From Ferrimonas aestuarii (lineage in GTDB: Bacteria; Pseudomonadota; Gammaproteobacteria; Enterobacterales; Shewanellaceae), in assembly GCF_005116665.1 (NCBI RefSeq), contig NZ_SWCJ01000012.1:1-64000 (forward strand): 64,000 bases of DNA, in the 5' to 3' direction. Shown here piece after piece: positions 43,101 to 50,293 of this stretch (positions are counted from its first letter, which is position 1; every line of letters begins with the position of its first letter). The notes below the pieces were generated by a model. The model did not search any database. It was not told the origin of the DNA and worked only from the letters and a program-made list of their open reading frames with translations. A program made the position numbers and the translations under genes.

Positions 43101-43619
43101 GCCAAACGTGAACAAGTCTTCGATGTTCAGTTCTGAGACTTTGGCATCTTCAAACTCAGGAATGAAGTAGCGCTTTTTGTCCCACGTTAGATCGCGGTCG
43201 TTATTCTCTTGCTCTTCATTGATGCACTCACGCCATTTGTCTTCGGTACACTTGAAGTCGATGTACGTGCCTGGAATGGTGAGAACGGGAGCCTGGTTGA
43301 TGTCGGTCTGCCAGCGGCTGTCATGATCCAAACCGATGGTGTCGCGGTCAATTTGGCGAACTTGAATGCCGTTTTCAGTTTTTGCAAGGCTTACCAGTTT
43401 TGGATCACCTTGAGTAAAGCCTCGAATGGCGGCAGCGTAACGGGGCGCTTGGCCGACACTGCGGATATACAGATATTGGCGCTCGCCAGCTTTTTCAATG
43501 GCTGCGGTCGTTATCTGCTTTTCATCTTTTGGAAGCTCTTTGTAAGGCTCCTCGCCCGCTCCACAACCGGTCAGTGCAAGGGCACTGGTAATGGAGAGGC
43601 ACAAAAGCGATTTATTCAT
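40128..43619 (-). CDS. large zinc-dependent metalloprotease (metzincin), lipoprotein
   Basis: 1163 residues. Lipobox A-L-T-G-C-G at about residue 19. The catalytic site H-E-L-G-H-N-F-G-L-R-H (about 566-577; DNA near 41889-41924) is the metzincin pattern HExxHxxGxxH. A Met-turn is present as S-Q-M-D-Y-N about 45 residues later. This resembles the DUF5117/DUF4953-type zinc-dependent metalloproteases of marine bacteria. The long N-terminal part (20-500) and the C-terminal helical part have no motif I know. It starts 23 bases after the barrel protein gene in the same direction, so the pair is probably one operon. Likely anchored in the outer membrane and acting on proteins at the surface. Confidence 0.85.
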   Translation of the reverse strand: MNKSLLCLSITSALALTGCGAGEEPYKELPKDEKQITTAAIEKAGERQYLYIRSVGQAPRYAAAIRGFTQGDPKLVSLAKTENGIQVRQIDRDTIGLDHDSRWQTDINQAPVLTIPGTYIDFKCTEDKWRECINEEQENNDRDLTWDKKRYFIPEFEDAKVSELNIEDLFTFGECVTETEAPRLVRADDWKGYEMDLETGVINFEIEHTYQATMSCINQFYNGSLDNLSFTTTEYISIVALDQLASEGYEEIPYSENEKGTYGYFTSSHQYRDATDSDGVDGYVRTYMNRFNPAKDSITYYLSNNFFEAKNKAYLDAANESVTAINIQNKLFNTGFPEIKLEQANEKRHGDLRYSNITLFDQPLDNGLAGYGPSAANPLTGEIISGRVNQYSSNLKQGAVRYYRQVRLDYNRGRLDADTTTALTGVDYGKSNNLDLEQPQPVNKVDTSTIEQPAQGKQTLAAQAITLPALVKDNQEFDELVDYDRDTRSYWSENTMMHLDNVYAEGGSARQLPAGIKDHKIDWKRPELWENQEIGSKLVAFETLPVDLQDELTTKLAAQAFAGTLTHELGHNFGLRHNFSGSTDKDNLFTEEQMAMMDKAFTDAGYPDLTVNAEFSSQMDYNVNRFATTFEPYDLAALRFAYAREVEKKDGEFVSLKEEDAKRREELRKGIVNGETRFGALFNVEQNHELRRYNFCTDGHVTLNSNCNRSDAGGTLEEIADFYIERYEDSYETSNLRHNRQSLYEDHSLNYTVRRKRLFDDIRQFVEDISSMEEVFTSLYGTPDNFIASDCAQKSAAGEDAWYCRYQRPVDHAGKLFLTLMGESDAAVEVTYNWISDDTPALRQSYNFADVLESYRFHSDDLEYKLQPGEVISKYSDSPEALKELIFKSKINSNYQGQLYVGDVKFSGRLLNGIKAPESSPNHPYVNERDVLGVWPDKLLAVRALVSRTTPRSTSSRGYKALVDLPQIEPVFEDMLCKIAMADGTGLSLGDKPLFTQYCGASGELQQYMPNFVDFADQSIEPLPNYARSVARYFGFDTDRSGYPKGKSNLLQMVLRQVDLASQDSDYQGFEKARKWREHVGIHMNDVALEKKAEIAHNGRIYVATSENVLALQLIARIGEVEAFKASADAATLATKLSNGTVGEILDKQLERDYRVLTYLPVL

Positions 43620-43642
43620 CGGATCCTCTTAGCGTGATTGCT

Positions 43643-44491
43643 TTAGAAATATTGCGTAATAGAAAATGTGAAAGTTGAGCTTCGTTTATCGAAGATCTCA
43701 AAATCTTGAGAAGGCCCTTTCTCTGGATTGTAAAAACGGCCACTGTTGTTGTGAGCAATCGCAACAATCAGGTTTTTACTGACTTCCCAGCCCAACTCCT
43801 GAGCGAAGAAGAACCGATCATCCAATTGTCGTCCGTAATAGTTTTCACTCCAGATATGTTGGTAGGTCATCTCTAAATACCAATCTGGGTGGAATTGCCA
43901 AAGTGCATCAGCAACCACATCATAACGATGCTCAGTTAATACTCTTTGACCGGAAGTTTTATATTTGTAGTCGTTGTATCTATAGCGTGGTGATACATAA
44001 AGATACCAATCCTTACTAGGATTCCAATATAAGTAGCCACCAATTCTGAATGCATATTCAAAATGATCGAGCTTGGAATAATGATTTCCTGGAAGAATGG
44101 CGGCAACGCTTGCGGTTAATGACCAGTCATCGTTAATTAAATATTTATTTGTTCTAAACTCAAACATCGGGTCGTAGAACGTTGACTCTTGACCGTGCAA
44201 GGTTTCTTGCTCGCCACCAACGGTTAGGCGATATTGACCATAGTCGGTTCGATAGCCTAGTCGAGCATTCATGTAGAAGGATTCATATGCATTATATGAG
44301 TCTGAACTATAAACATTTCTTGTGTAGCCTCCGCCTATGTACCCAGACCAACGTGATGGTTCATCCTGGGGAAGGTCATAATCGATTGCGGCGGAAGCTG
44401 AGCAGCTGCAAAGCAGTATTACGGTTGCTAATACTCCTTGGCATACAGAGTCGCTCATGCCAGAAGAGGCTCGCGTTTGTGTTGATTGCAT
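43643..44491 (-). CDS. probable outer-membrane beta-barrel protein
   Basis: 282 residues. The N-terminal hydrophobic stretch (about 18-34, ending S-A-S-A-A) is a signal peptide. The mature protein alternates aromatic and polar residues in about twelve short strands (W-S-G-Y-I-G-G-G-Y, W-Y-L-Y-V-S-P-R-Y-R-Y) and ends T-F-S-I-T-Q-Y-F, with the C-terminal Phe used by the BAM machine. I do not recognise the family. It is the first gene of an operon with the metzincin lipoprotein. It may secrete, hold or supply that protease, but this is inference from position only. Confidence 0.65.
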   Translation of the reverse strand: MQSTQTRASSGMSDSVCQGVLATVILLCSCSASAAIDYDLPQDEPSRWSGYIGGGYTRNVYSSDSYNAYESFYMNARLGYRTDYGQYRLTVGGEQETLHGQESTFYDPMFEFRTNKYLINDDWSLTASVAAILPGNHYSKLDHFEYAFRIGGYLYWNPSKDWYLYVSPRYRYNDYKYKTSGQRVLTEHRYDVVADALWQFHPDWYLEMTYQHIWSENYYGRQLDDRFFFAQELGWEVSKNLIVAIAHNNSGRFYNPEKGPSQDFEIFDKRSSTFTFSITQYF

Positions 44492-45332
44492 TACTCAACC
44501 TATCAATGTGGATATGTGTTTATTTAAATATTAAAAACTATGGCGATTCATTGAAAAATGAGATGCCAAATTTTAAGCGTAGATATACGTAACCTTTCCA
44601 GGTGGGAAGGCCAAAAAAGTTAATTATATTTTCAAGAGCAAACAAATAAGAAATAATCACGTGAGCCTTAAAAGGCTATTTGGTTTGCAACTTAGGATGT
44701 TTATATATTAGCGAGTCATAATTTAAACCGAGCATTTATTTCGAATGTCATTCTTGGAGAAGTGTTTCGAAAATATTTTCACTGCAACGAGATTGAATTC
44801 CTGTTGTTATTAATTAATCTTTTCTAATTTTTTTTGATGTTAAAAAAACAACGATTTCCGATTGTAGTTGGCGTGATAACAAACCGTCAAGGGAGTTAAC
44901 CCGTAACTGACTATAATCCATAAAGAGTTATAAATAATGTGACATTACACACAACACTAGGGGGTGGGATTTAACACTGGCTTGGCATTCATTTTCAAGA
45001 AGGAAACCATTTCTATACTTAATTTAAACATCTCTGTTGGGGGCATTTGTTTTGAACTTCATGGAGGTATTGGATTAAGTAACTGAAAAACCGCCATATT
45101 GTTATGTTGTAACGCGTTTTTGTGCTATTCGATAGGGCTTCCTTACAGGCGATTAAGGATAGGAGGGCTGGTCTAATGAGTGGCGAAGAGCTGGTCCATC
45201 CTCAATGTAGAGGCCATACGAAAGAGTATGGTTTAGGGCAGCGAGTTGGGGAGTTAACTTACTTTGTGGGGGAGTTGGTTTACGGAAGAGAGAAGAAACG
45301 AAAACACAGCGCGATTTCGAAAATAGAAACAA
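44492..45332. other. AT-rich intergenic region without a convincing gene
   Basis: About 840 bases between the barrel gene and the prophage. It is much richer in A and T up to about 45120 than the rest. It should hold the promoter of the barrel/metzincin operon. One plus-strand frame (45122-45364) runs into a terminator and shows no family features. The octamer AGTTAACT, repeated at prophage control sites, occurs at 45252-45259. A small RNA ending at the terminator at 45334 is possible. Confidence 0.4.
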
Positions 45333-45363
45333 AAAAGCCACTCGGGAGAACGAGTGGCTTTTG
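45333..45363. terminator. orphan bidirectional terminator near the prophage end
   Basis: AAAGCCACTCG / CGAGTGGCTTT with loop GGAGAA has six A to the left and four T to the right. No annotated gene ends here on the plus strand. On the minus strand it could end the int transcript 160 bases beyond its stop. Confidence 0.75.
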
Positions 45364-45455
45364 AATCAATGAGTGCAGGGGAGCTAACTGCGCACAGTGT
45401 GCAGGAAGTATATGCGGGTTGTTTTTAAGCTTATGTTTTTAAAGCCTAAATATTC

Positions 45456-45477
45456 CCCTCCAAAATCCCTCCAAAAT
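45456..45477. repeat. tandem 11-bp repeat beside int
   Basis: CCCTCCAAAAT occurs twice without spacer, followed by a partial third copy (TTTTTCCCCAAAA). It lies 45 bases past the int stop, where attL and integrase arm-binding sites are expected. Arm-site function is inferred. Confidence 0.45.
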
Positions 45478-45521
45478 TTTTCCCCAAAACGCTACGCTCC
45501 TGAAATGACTTTGGGTGGGCG

Positions 45522-46664
45522 TTAGCCCGCATCTATCAACAGGTATTCAGATCCACGCTGATCGTGGTATTTGTCGGTGGTTTGTCGGTTTTTATGACCC
45601 AGCAACTTTTGCGTGTCATAGCCTGCATCAGCATAAGTTCGCTCTGCTAATGAACGGATCTCATGAAATGTGGGAGGGGTGCCATCCCATTTTAAGCCGG
45701 TCGCATCTCTGGCGATCTTGAACTGTTTTGACAGCCGGTCCCCATCTACTTTTGAACCAGCTTTTGAGCGAGAGACCTGCTTGACGTCGTGAATGATGTA
45801 CTGAGAAACTACGCCGCTGTTCCGGCAACGTTTGATGATCTCTCCGAGCGATATACCGACCAGAGGATTGGTAAGCGCCAGGCTAAAACCTAGCTTGGTT
45901 TTACCTTTGGATTTATTGGTAGCTACGAGCAGGTAGCCATCTTGCACATCTTTGAATTTGAGTTGGCTAATATCAACTCGGCGCAGTCCAGTGGTGAGCC
46001 CAATAAGCATCGCATTCAGGGCATTGGGCGTGCAATGCTCTTCGGCTTTGCTGATAATTGCCATCCATGACTTTTCGGTTAAACGCTCTCGAGTAACTGT
46101 GACCCTAGGCGCTTTGGTTGCGGCCGCTGGATTATATCCGGGATCCACCTCGCCAAGATGTTGTGCTTCCTTAAACATGTCGATCCATACCGAGCGAAGT
46201 GATTGTGCCATTCGCACTTTGCCATCACGCTTATATTCATCGAGGATGATTGCTAGTGTTTTGGTGTCGAGTTCCTTGAGACCGATGCTCTTGCAACGCT
46301 TGGCTAACACTCCAATCGCTGACTTTCGCGCAACCACTGTGCTTTTGACTATCTCACCATGATCCATCCGCTCCTGCTGAATTGTCATGTAAGTCTTGCA
46401 AAATGCGCCTGTACTAATTCCACGCTGGCGGGTTTTGGTCGGATTCGCATCGAGGATGCGCGCATACTGTTCAACCATCTCCGCAGCTATACGCCTATTG
46501 AGCTCAGCGGCCACTATCTGTGCACGCTTTTTATCTGTTCCAAGCCCGTGAAACTTACCTGTGCGTTGGTCGCGGTACTGGTAATAGGTTTTACCAGTTC
46601 GCTTATCAAGCTTTTGATACAGATTATCAATGGTGATCTTGTGAGTTCTAGGTCGAGCTGCCAT
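45522..46664 (-). CDS. int: prophage tyrosine recombinase (integrase), lambda Int type
   Basis: 380 residues. N-terminal arm-binding part (about 1-65, basic with Y-Q-Y-R-D), SAM-like core-binding domain (about 85-180) and catalytic domain. The active-site set is complete: Arg228 in T-G-L-R-R, Lys in the S-K-G-K-T-K hairpin, His334-x-x-Arg337 (H-E-I-R-S-L), His357 (L-L-G-H-K) and Tyr366 (K-Y-H-D-Q-R-G). The end S-L-A-E-R...L-L-G-H-K resembles lambda Int. It integrates and excises the prophage. The xis-like gene overlaps its start by 17 bases. Confidence 0.95.
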   Translation of the reverse strand: MAARPRTHKITIDNLYQKLDKRTGKTYYQYRDQRTGKFHGLGTDKKRAQIVAAELNRRIAAEMVEQYARILDANPTKTRQRGISTGAFCKTYMTIQQERMDHGEIVKSTVVARKSAIGVLAKRCKSIGLKELDTKTLAIILDEYKRDGKVRMAQSLRSVWIDMFKEAQHLGEVDPGYNPAAATKAPRVTVTRERLTEKSWMAIISKAEEHCTPNALNAMLIGLTTGLRRVDISQLKFKDVQDGYLLVATNKSKGKTKLGFSLALTNPLVGISLGEIIKRCRNSGVVSQYIIHDVKQVSRSKAGSKVDGDRLSKQFKIARDATGLKWDGTPPTFHEIRSLAERTYADAGYDTQKLLGHKNRQTTDKYHDQRGSEYLLIDAG

Positions 46665-46890
46665 CGTTCAGGATCCTGTCGATAAGTGGATCGCCGGTCG
46701 GTTCGTGCTGATGGCAGCGACCAACGAATTTGGCGTTACGTTGGCACATCCATCTGCGAGCGAACTTGACCGGAGCGGGGGAGATCTGTTTTGTCTTAGC
46801 GTAGGCCGACAAGGTGGCAGCTGCTGGAGTAAACCCGAAGGTTTTCAGTGCCCAGTCCTTCAACGGTACAAAATCACTTTGCGATTTCAT
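46648..46890 (-). CDS. excisionase-like protein
   Basis: 80 residues from the ATG at 46890 (MKSQSDFVPLKDWALKTFGF). The order 'V-P-L-x-x-W-A', then 'T-L-S-A-Y-A-K-T-K-Q-I-S-P-A-P-V-K' and 'R-W-M-C' matches the small winged-helix excisionases that read a recognition helix and wing. It overlaps int downstream and the unknown gene upstream, so its levels would follow the leftward operon. It would bend attachment-site DNA and direct Int to excision. A longer frame from 46962 is possible but would bury the usual start. Confidence 0.75.
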   Translation of the reverse strand: MKSQSDFVPLKDWALKTFGFTPAAATLSAYAKTKQISPAPVKFARRWMCQRNAKFVGRCHQHEPTGDPLIDRILNDGSST

Positions 46891-47308
46891 CCTTAGCTCC
46901 AAACTTGGGTTGGTGATTAGCTTTGGCCTCAAGTGTGCGGATGTATTCCAGCAGGGCCTCACTCACCAGTTCATCGGATTTCAGTTCACGACCAGCACCG
47001 TGTTCTACGATGCCTTTTATGAACTCTATTTCACCTAAAACTGAGCGGCTTGGAAGTAGGCCAAGCACATTCTCGAGCCTTTCTCGCTCTTTCTGTGCAT
47101 CATCTTTAAGTGGCTTAAAGGCGTGAATGACCACTCTAGATAACGCCCCTTCCATTTCGAACTCACCTAGTCCATCAATGTATGCATACAAACGATAGGT
47201 TGGTGTGGCTTCATCGTTGTTAACCAACTCGAGCGTAAAGGATGATGATTGACGAGCGATGGTATTAACCATGGCGCCAACATCGAAACCGCAATAAACA
47301 AGGCTCAT
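46874..47308 (-). CDS. prophage protein of unknown function
   Basis: 144 residues, acidic to neutral. The N-terminal half looks beta-rich (F-T-L-E-L-V-N-N-D, T-Y-R-L-Y-A-Y-I-D-G), the C-terminal half helical and charged. Not recognised. It sits between ssb (10 bases upstream) and the xis-like gene (overlap 17 bases) in the leftward operon. Confidence 0.7.
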   Translation of the reverse strand: MSLVYCGFDVGAMVNTIARQSSSFTLELVNNDEATPTYRLYAYIDGLGEFEMEGALSRVVIHAFKPLKDDAQKERERLENVLGLLPSRSVLGEIEFIKGIVEHGAGRELKSDELVSEALLEYIRTLEAKANHQPKFGAKDEIAK

Positions 47309-47317
47309 GATTACCTC

Positions 47318-47881
47318 CTACACGTTGAACGCTAAGCGTTTGTCGAACGCCAGTTTGATGCGGAATGGAATATCGTCGTCCCAACCATCGTCTAGATCAG
47401 GTGAGTAATTCTGCTGCGCTGGGGTGGCTTGTTGTTGGGCCGGTGCTGCTTGCTGCTGTGCTGGCGGTTGGCTTTGTTGGCCGGTACTTGATTGATGCCC
47501 AGCACTGCCTGGCTGCTGGTAACCACCGTTGCCATATTGCTGGCGGGTGTCGAGCATCTGCATGTCGTTGACTAAGATCTCGGTGGTGTAGCGGTCTTGG
47601 CCGTTGTTGTCTTGCCATTTGCGAGTTTGCAGACGACCTTCCAAGTAAACCTTGGAGCCTTTACGCAGGTACTCACCGGCTATCTCTGCCATACGGCGAT
47701 ACATGGTGATCCGGTGCCACTCGGTCCGTTCTTTCTGCTCGCCGGTGTTCTTATCCTTCCATGTTTCACTGGTGGCCACGGTGAAGTTGGCCACGGCGTT
47801 GCCGTTAGGTAGGTAGCGAACCTCGGGATCTTGTCCCAAGTTCCCCACAATAATTACTTTGTTGATGCCTCTGCTGGCCAT
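47318..47881 (-). CDS. ssb: prophage single-stranded DNA-binding protein with an extended C-terminus
   Basis: 187 residues from the ATG at 47881 ([20 protein letters not shown]). The OB fold covers about 1-112 and has the usual W-H-R-I and [11 protein letters not shown] Gln/Pro/Ala linker follows ([10 protein letters not shown]). The protein-binding tip D-D-D-I-P-F (168-173) is normally the very end of SSB; here 14 more residues follow, [14 protein letters not shown]. The tip's terminal carboxylate is used to bind partners in E. coli, so interactions are probably altered. It protects single strands during phage replication. Confidence 0.93.
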   Translation of the reverse strand: MASRGINKVIIVGNLGQDPEVRYLPNGNAVANFTVATSETWKDKNTGEQKERTEWHRITMYRRMAEIAGEYLRKGSKVYLEGRLQTRKWQDNNGQDRYTTEILVNDMQMLDTRQQYGNGGYQQPGSAGHQSSTGQQSQPPAQQQAAPAQQQATPAQQNYSPDLDDGWDDDIPFRIKLAFDKRLAFNV

Positions 47882-47891
47882 GATATTTCCT

Positions 47892-48194
47892 CTATTGGTT
47901 AATCTGGGTTTCTGAGCGTTCAACCTTGCTGTTCAGGTGAAGATCCAGCAGGAAGTTACCGAGCGCATTGGCGTAGTAAAGAAAACCGCCACCACACACC
48001 AGCGCCGCAATCAGATCGCCATGGTGCGGGAACGGCTCTCCCCAAAAAGCCACCTCCACTTGGTAACTAATGATCTGCTCCCAGATGAGCAGGGAAAAAA
48101 AGAATAAAGCCAATCTCCAAACGCTAAGCCCGCACAAAGCAAACAGCTTAGCTTTCACCTTCCCTGATCGGTGATTCACGCAAATAGTCAGCAC
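47892..48194 (-). CDS. small prophage membrane protein
   Basis: 100 residues from a GTG with GAGG seven bases upstream. Two hydrophobic segments (about 18-40 and 60-82) suggest two TM helices. The C-terminus is polar ([10 protein letters not shown]). Not recognised. It lies just before ssb in the leftward operon. Confidence 0.6.
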   Translation of the reverse strand: MLTICVNHRSGKVKAKLFALCGLSVWRLALFFFSLLIWEQIISYQVEVAFWGEPFPHHGDLIAALVCGGGFLYYANALGNFLLDLHLNSKVERSETQINQ

Positions 48195-48205
48195 CTTGTT
48201 TCCTC

Positions 48206-48556
48206 TTATGGCTGGTTAACGAAAGTGAACACCTGGCGCGGCACTGGCGCACCACCTGTAGACATGTGATTGAGGCGTGCCAGCGGGCAACCATCGCGCC
48301 ACGTCATCCGATCAAAGCCATCAAACACGATGGCATCGAGCTGACGTATCGTTAGTGCAGTCATCACTCTATCGAACTGGCGCGTACTCATAACCTGTCC
48401 GGTATTGATGCGGTATTTTCTGGCGAACTCGGCCTCGTGTTCCGTGGGCATTACCAGCAGTGCCTTAAACCCCTGCAGGTGCAGCCCCTCCACAATGGCA
48501 CAGGCAACGGTGGTTGAGCCGCTGCCTTGCTTTCCAGTGAGTTGATGAATTTGCAT
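48206..48556 (-). CDS. small P-loop-like ATPase of the prophage early operon
   Basis: 116 residues. The start L-T-G-K-Q-G-S-G-S-T-T-V-A-C-A-I resembles a Walker A loop, but the usual lysine before Ser/Thr is replaced by Ser (G-S-G-S-T-T). A Walker-B-like stretch is D-A-I-V-F-D-G-F-D (about 74-82). It could be a single-domain NTP binder or a loader that has lost hydrolysis; I cannot tell which. It stands between an unknown gene and the membrane protein gene. Confidence 0.6.
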   Translation of the reverse strand: MQIHQLTGKQGSGSTTVACAIVEGLHLQGFKALLVMPTEHEAEFARKYRINTGQVMSTRQFDRVMTALTIRQLDAIVFDGFDRMTWRDGCPLARLNHMSTGGAPVPRQVFTFVNQP

Positions 48557-48583
48557 ACTTAGTCGTTCCCCTATTGGTTGTGG

Positions 48584-49030
48584 CTAGTCAAAGACAAGCT
48601 CAGAAATAAATTGTGGAGCGCCTAGCTTGAGCTGGCCATTAACCGTGTCTGGTGCAGAAGGTGATCGCTCGGGGTAGGCTCCCAAAGCCACGTTGGCCGT
48701 TTGCTGGCCTACCTTTGCATGCCAAGCTTGACTGCGCTTACGAGCCAAATAGGATTGAAATGCCATATCACGATCAGGGTGGGCGAAGCTGCGTAATGCC
48801 CCTTTGATGACACGTTTTTGGGGGCGACCAAACCAGTTGTTGCCTACATTCAGCATTCGCTTGGAATGCTCATCAACTAGGTAGTAGCAGCACTCCGTCT
48901 CTCGAACTGGATACCATTTGGATTCGACTAAATACAGGCCGTCAGAACGGACTGAATCTGTGAATCGATAATGAACAGGGAGGTCATGTTCTGACAGCGA
49001 GTCAATTTTCATATCAGTTAACTGATTCAT
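48584..49030 (-). CDS. prophage protein of unknown function
   Basis: 148 residues, starting MNQLTDMKIDS. The N-terminal half has a beta-rich, aromatic pattern (L-Y-L-V-E-S-K-W-Y-P-V; C-C-Y-Y-L-V-D), the middle is basic. Its first 22 bases repeat in inverted orientation at 53117-53138 and contain the palindrome ATCAGTTAACTGAT. It overlaps the upstream gene by four bases. Confidence 0.65.
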   Translation of the reverse strand: MNQLTDMKIDSLSEHDLPVHYRFTDSVRSDGLYLVESKWYPVRETECCYYLVDEHSKRMLNVGNNWFGRPQKRVIKGALRSFAHPDRDMAFQSYLARKRSQAWHAKVGQQTANVALGAYPERSPSAPDTVNGQLKLGAPQFISELVFD

Positions 49031-49287
49031 GCGATCCGCCTTTGGTAAGAAGGCCAGTCGAGTTCCTTAATCGCTTCCACCGTTGCCGCAACCGCATTAA
49101 GCTGGGTTACTGCTCGGTTTAGGTTGCTTTGAGTGGTGCCATTGATGATTGCGGCGTCTGTCTCGGACATGCCTTTGCATAAATGGTCGATCACGGCGCT
49201 GATAATCACTTCACTAGTGATTCGAGTCAGGCTAAGCAGCAACTCGATGCGCGTAGGGTTTTCTTGCCCAGGTAGTAGGTATTTCAT
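49027..49287 (-). CDS. PapB-like helix-turn-helix regulator
   Basis: 86 residues from the ATG at 49287 (MKYLLPGQENPTRIELLLSL), which overlaps the previous stop by four bases. The pattern L-L-L-S-L-T-R-I-T-S-E...V-I-D-H-L-x-K-G-M-S-E-T-D-A-A-I-I-N-G-T-T-Q-S-N-L-N-R-A-V matches the PapB/FocB adhesin-regulator type of helix-turn-helix. In fimbrial operons these bind DNA to switch expression; here it is a phage gene and its target is unknown. Confidence 0.65.
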   Translation of the reverse strand: MKYLLPGQENPTRIELLLSLTRITSEVIISAVIDHLCKGMSETDAAIINGTTQSNLNRAVTQLNAVAATVEAIKELDWPSYQRRIA

Positions 49288-49589
49288 ACCGTGATCTCCT
49301 CCCACATGTTTTCCAGTTCATCAAAGGCGATGAGTTCGTCAAAAAGTGCGTGAGGGATAGAGATTCGAGCATTGCAAAGTTCAATCCACGCTTTGGCTCT
49401 GTCTCCATCAATGGTGGCGTTGAGCTTTAGGTCTGCTCGCTTTCCACTCACTTCCATGGCGCCATAACTGATTCGAGCTTCATCACTTCGCTTTGGCAAG
49501 CTCAGGCTAACGGCGGTGTCCCCGACATAAAACCCCAGTACGCAACTGGCAGGGTGATCTCGATGGTGCACTTTTGGGAAGGTACTCAT
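49284..49589 (-). CDS. prophage protein of unknown function
   Basis: 101 residues, with H-H-R-D-H-P-A at the start and alternating hydrophobic strands (F-Y-V-G-D-T-A-V-S-L-S-L; L-K-L-N-A-T-I-D-G), so mostly beta, and an acidic end. Not recognised. It overlaps the methyltransferase gene upstream and the PapB-like gene downstream by four bases each. Confidence 0.6.
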   Translation of the reverse strand: MSTFPKVHHRDHPASCVLGFYVGDTAVSLSLPKRSDEARISYGAMEVSGKRADLKLNATIDGDRAKAWIELCNARISIPHALFDELIAFDELENMWEEITV

Positions 49590-50293
49590 GCGGCCTCCTT
49601 GCCTGCAGTGGGAATAGTGATGCTGTTGGGAGCCTGATTTCCGAAGAGATCCCAGCCTTCTGATTCTCGGCGCGCAAACATCTCCAGTCGTGGCACGTCA
49701 CCCCATAGGCGCTCAATGCGCTTGATGGCCTCATCTGGCTTCACTGAGTGATCACCGACTGGCGCGTCGATTATCTGCTGAACACCCTTGTCTAACCGCG
49801 GTAGCTTCTTACCGCGATAGCCGACCAATACAAACTCGGAATTAGAACGAGTGGTATGCCCCATACCGATGTACCAGCGAGCTTCCATTAATTCACGTAG
49901 GCGCTTGGCAGTAACTAGCTCCCGCCAACCCTTAGGGGTTAGCAACGCTTTTGTTAAATCGGTGAACGACATATCAGCCACCTGCGCGCATAGCTCTTTA
50001 GCCAGTTCGCGCACTAGATTGGTCCAACAATTCTTTGAGCGCTTAACCCAGACAAACAGGACTGTGTTGTATTTAAAGCCCCAGGCGTCCATTAACTCCC
50101 TTGCCTCATCAAGCTGCGGCCATGTTGCCCACATCGCCAGAACTGCGTTATCAGCTGCGATACTGGAAACGTCCATCGCCTTGAGTTCTTCAAGGTCGGT
50201 GGTGCTGTAGTGGCGGGCTGCGCCACCCCGATTAGCTGATTTGTCGTTGTAATCCCATGGAGGATCGGCATAGATGACTTGGTACTTGTTCAT
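49586..50293 (-). CDS. MT-A70-family DNA adenine methyltransferase
   Basis: 235 residues. The catalytic motif D-P-P-W is at 10-13 (Y-A-D-P-P-W-D-Y-N-D), the family's fingerprint. It continues with S-A-N-R-G-G-A-A-R-H-Y, M-W-A-T-W-P-Q-L, Y-N-T-V-L-F-V-W-V, and ends with G-D-H-S-V-K-P-D-E and E-M-F-A-R-R, all typical of phage MT-A70 enzymes. It should make N6-methyladenine in DNA, perhaps to shield phage DNA from host nucleases. No restriction gene is next to it. The middle (about 80-140) has an insertion compared with short members. Confidence 0.85.
   Translation of the reverse strand: MNKYQVIYADPPWDYNDKSANRGGAARHYSTTDLEELKAMDVSSIAADNAVLAMWATWPQLDEARELMDAWGFKYNTVLFVWVKRSKNCWTNLVRELAKELCAQVADMSFTDLTKALLTPKGWRELVTAKRLRELMEARWYIGMGHTTRSNSEFVLVGYRGKKLPRLDKGVQQIIDAPVGDHSVKPDEAIKRIERLWGDVPRLEMFARRESEGWDLFGNQAPNSITIPTAGKEAA

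Noticed and set aside
45122..45364. 80-codon plus-strand frame
   Set aside because: It runs through a terminator hairpin, has no Shine-Dalgarno and no family features.
45456..45477. CRISPR repeats
   Set aside because: Only two adjacent 11-bp copies without spacers; far too short.
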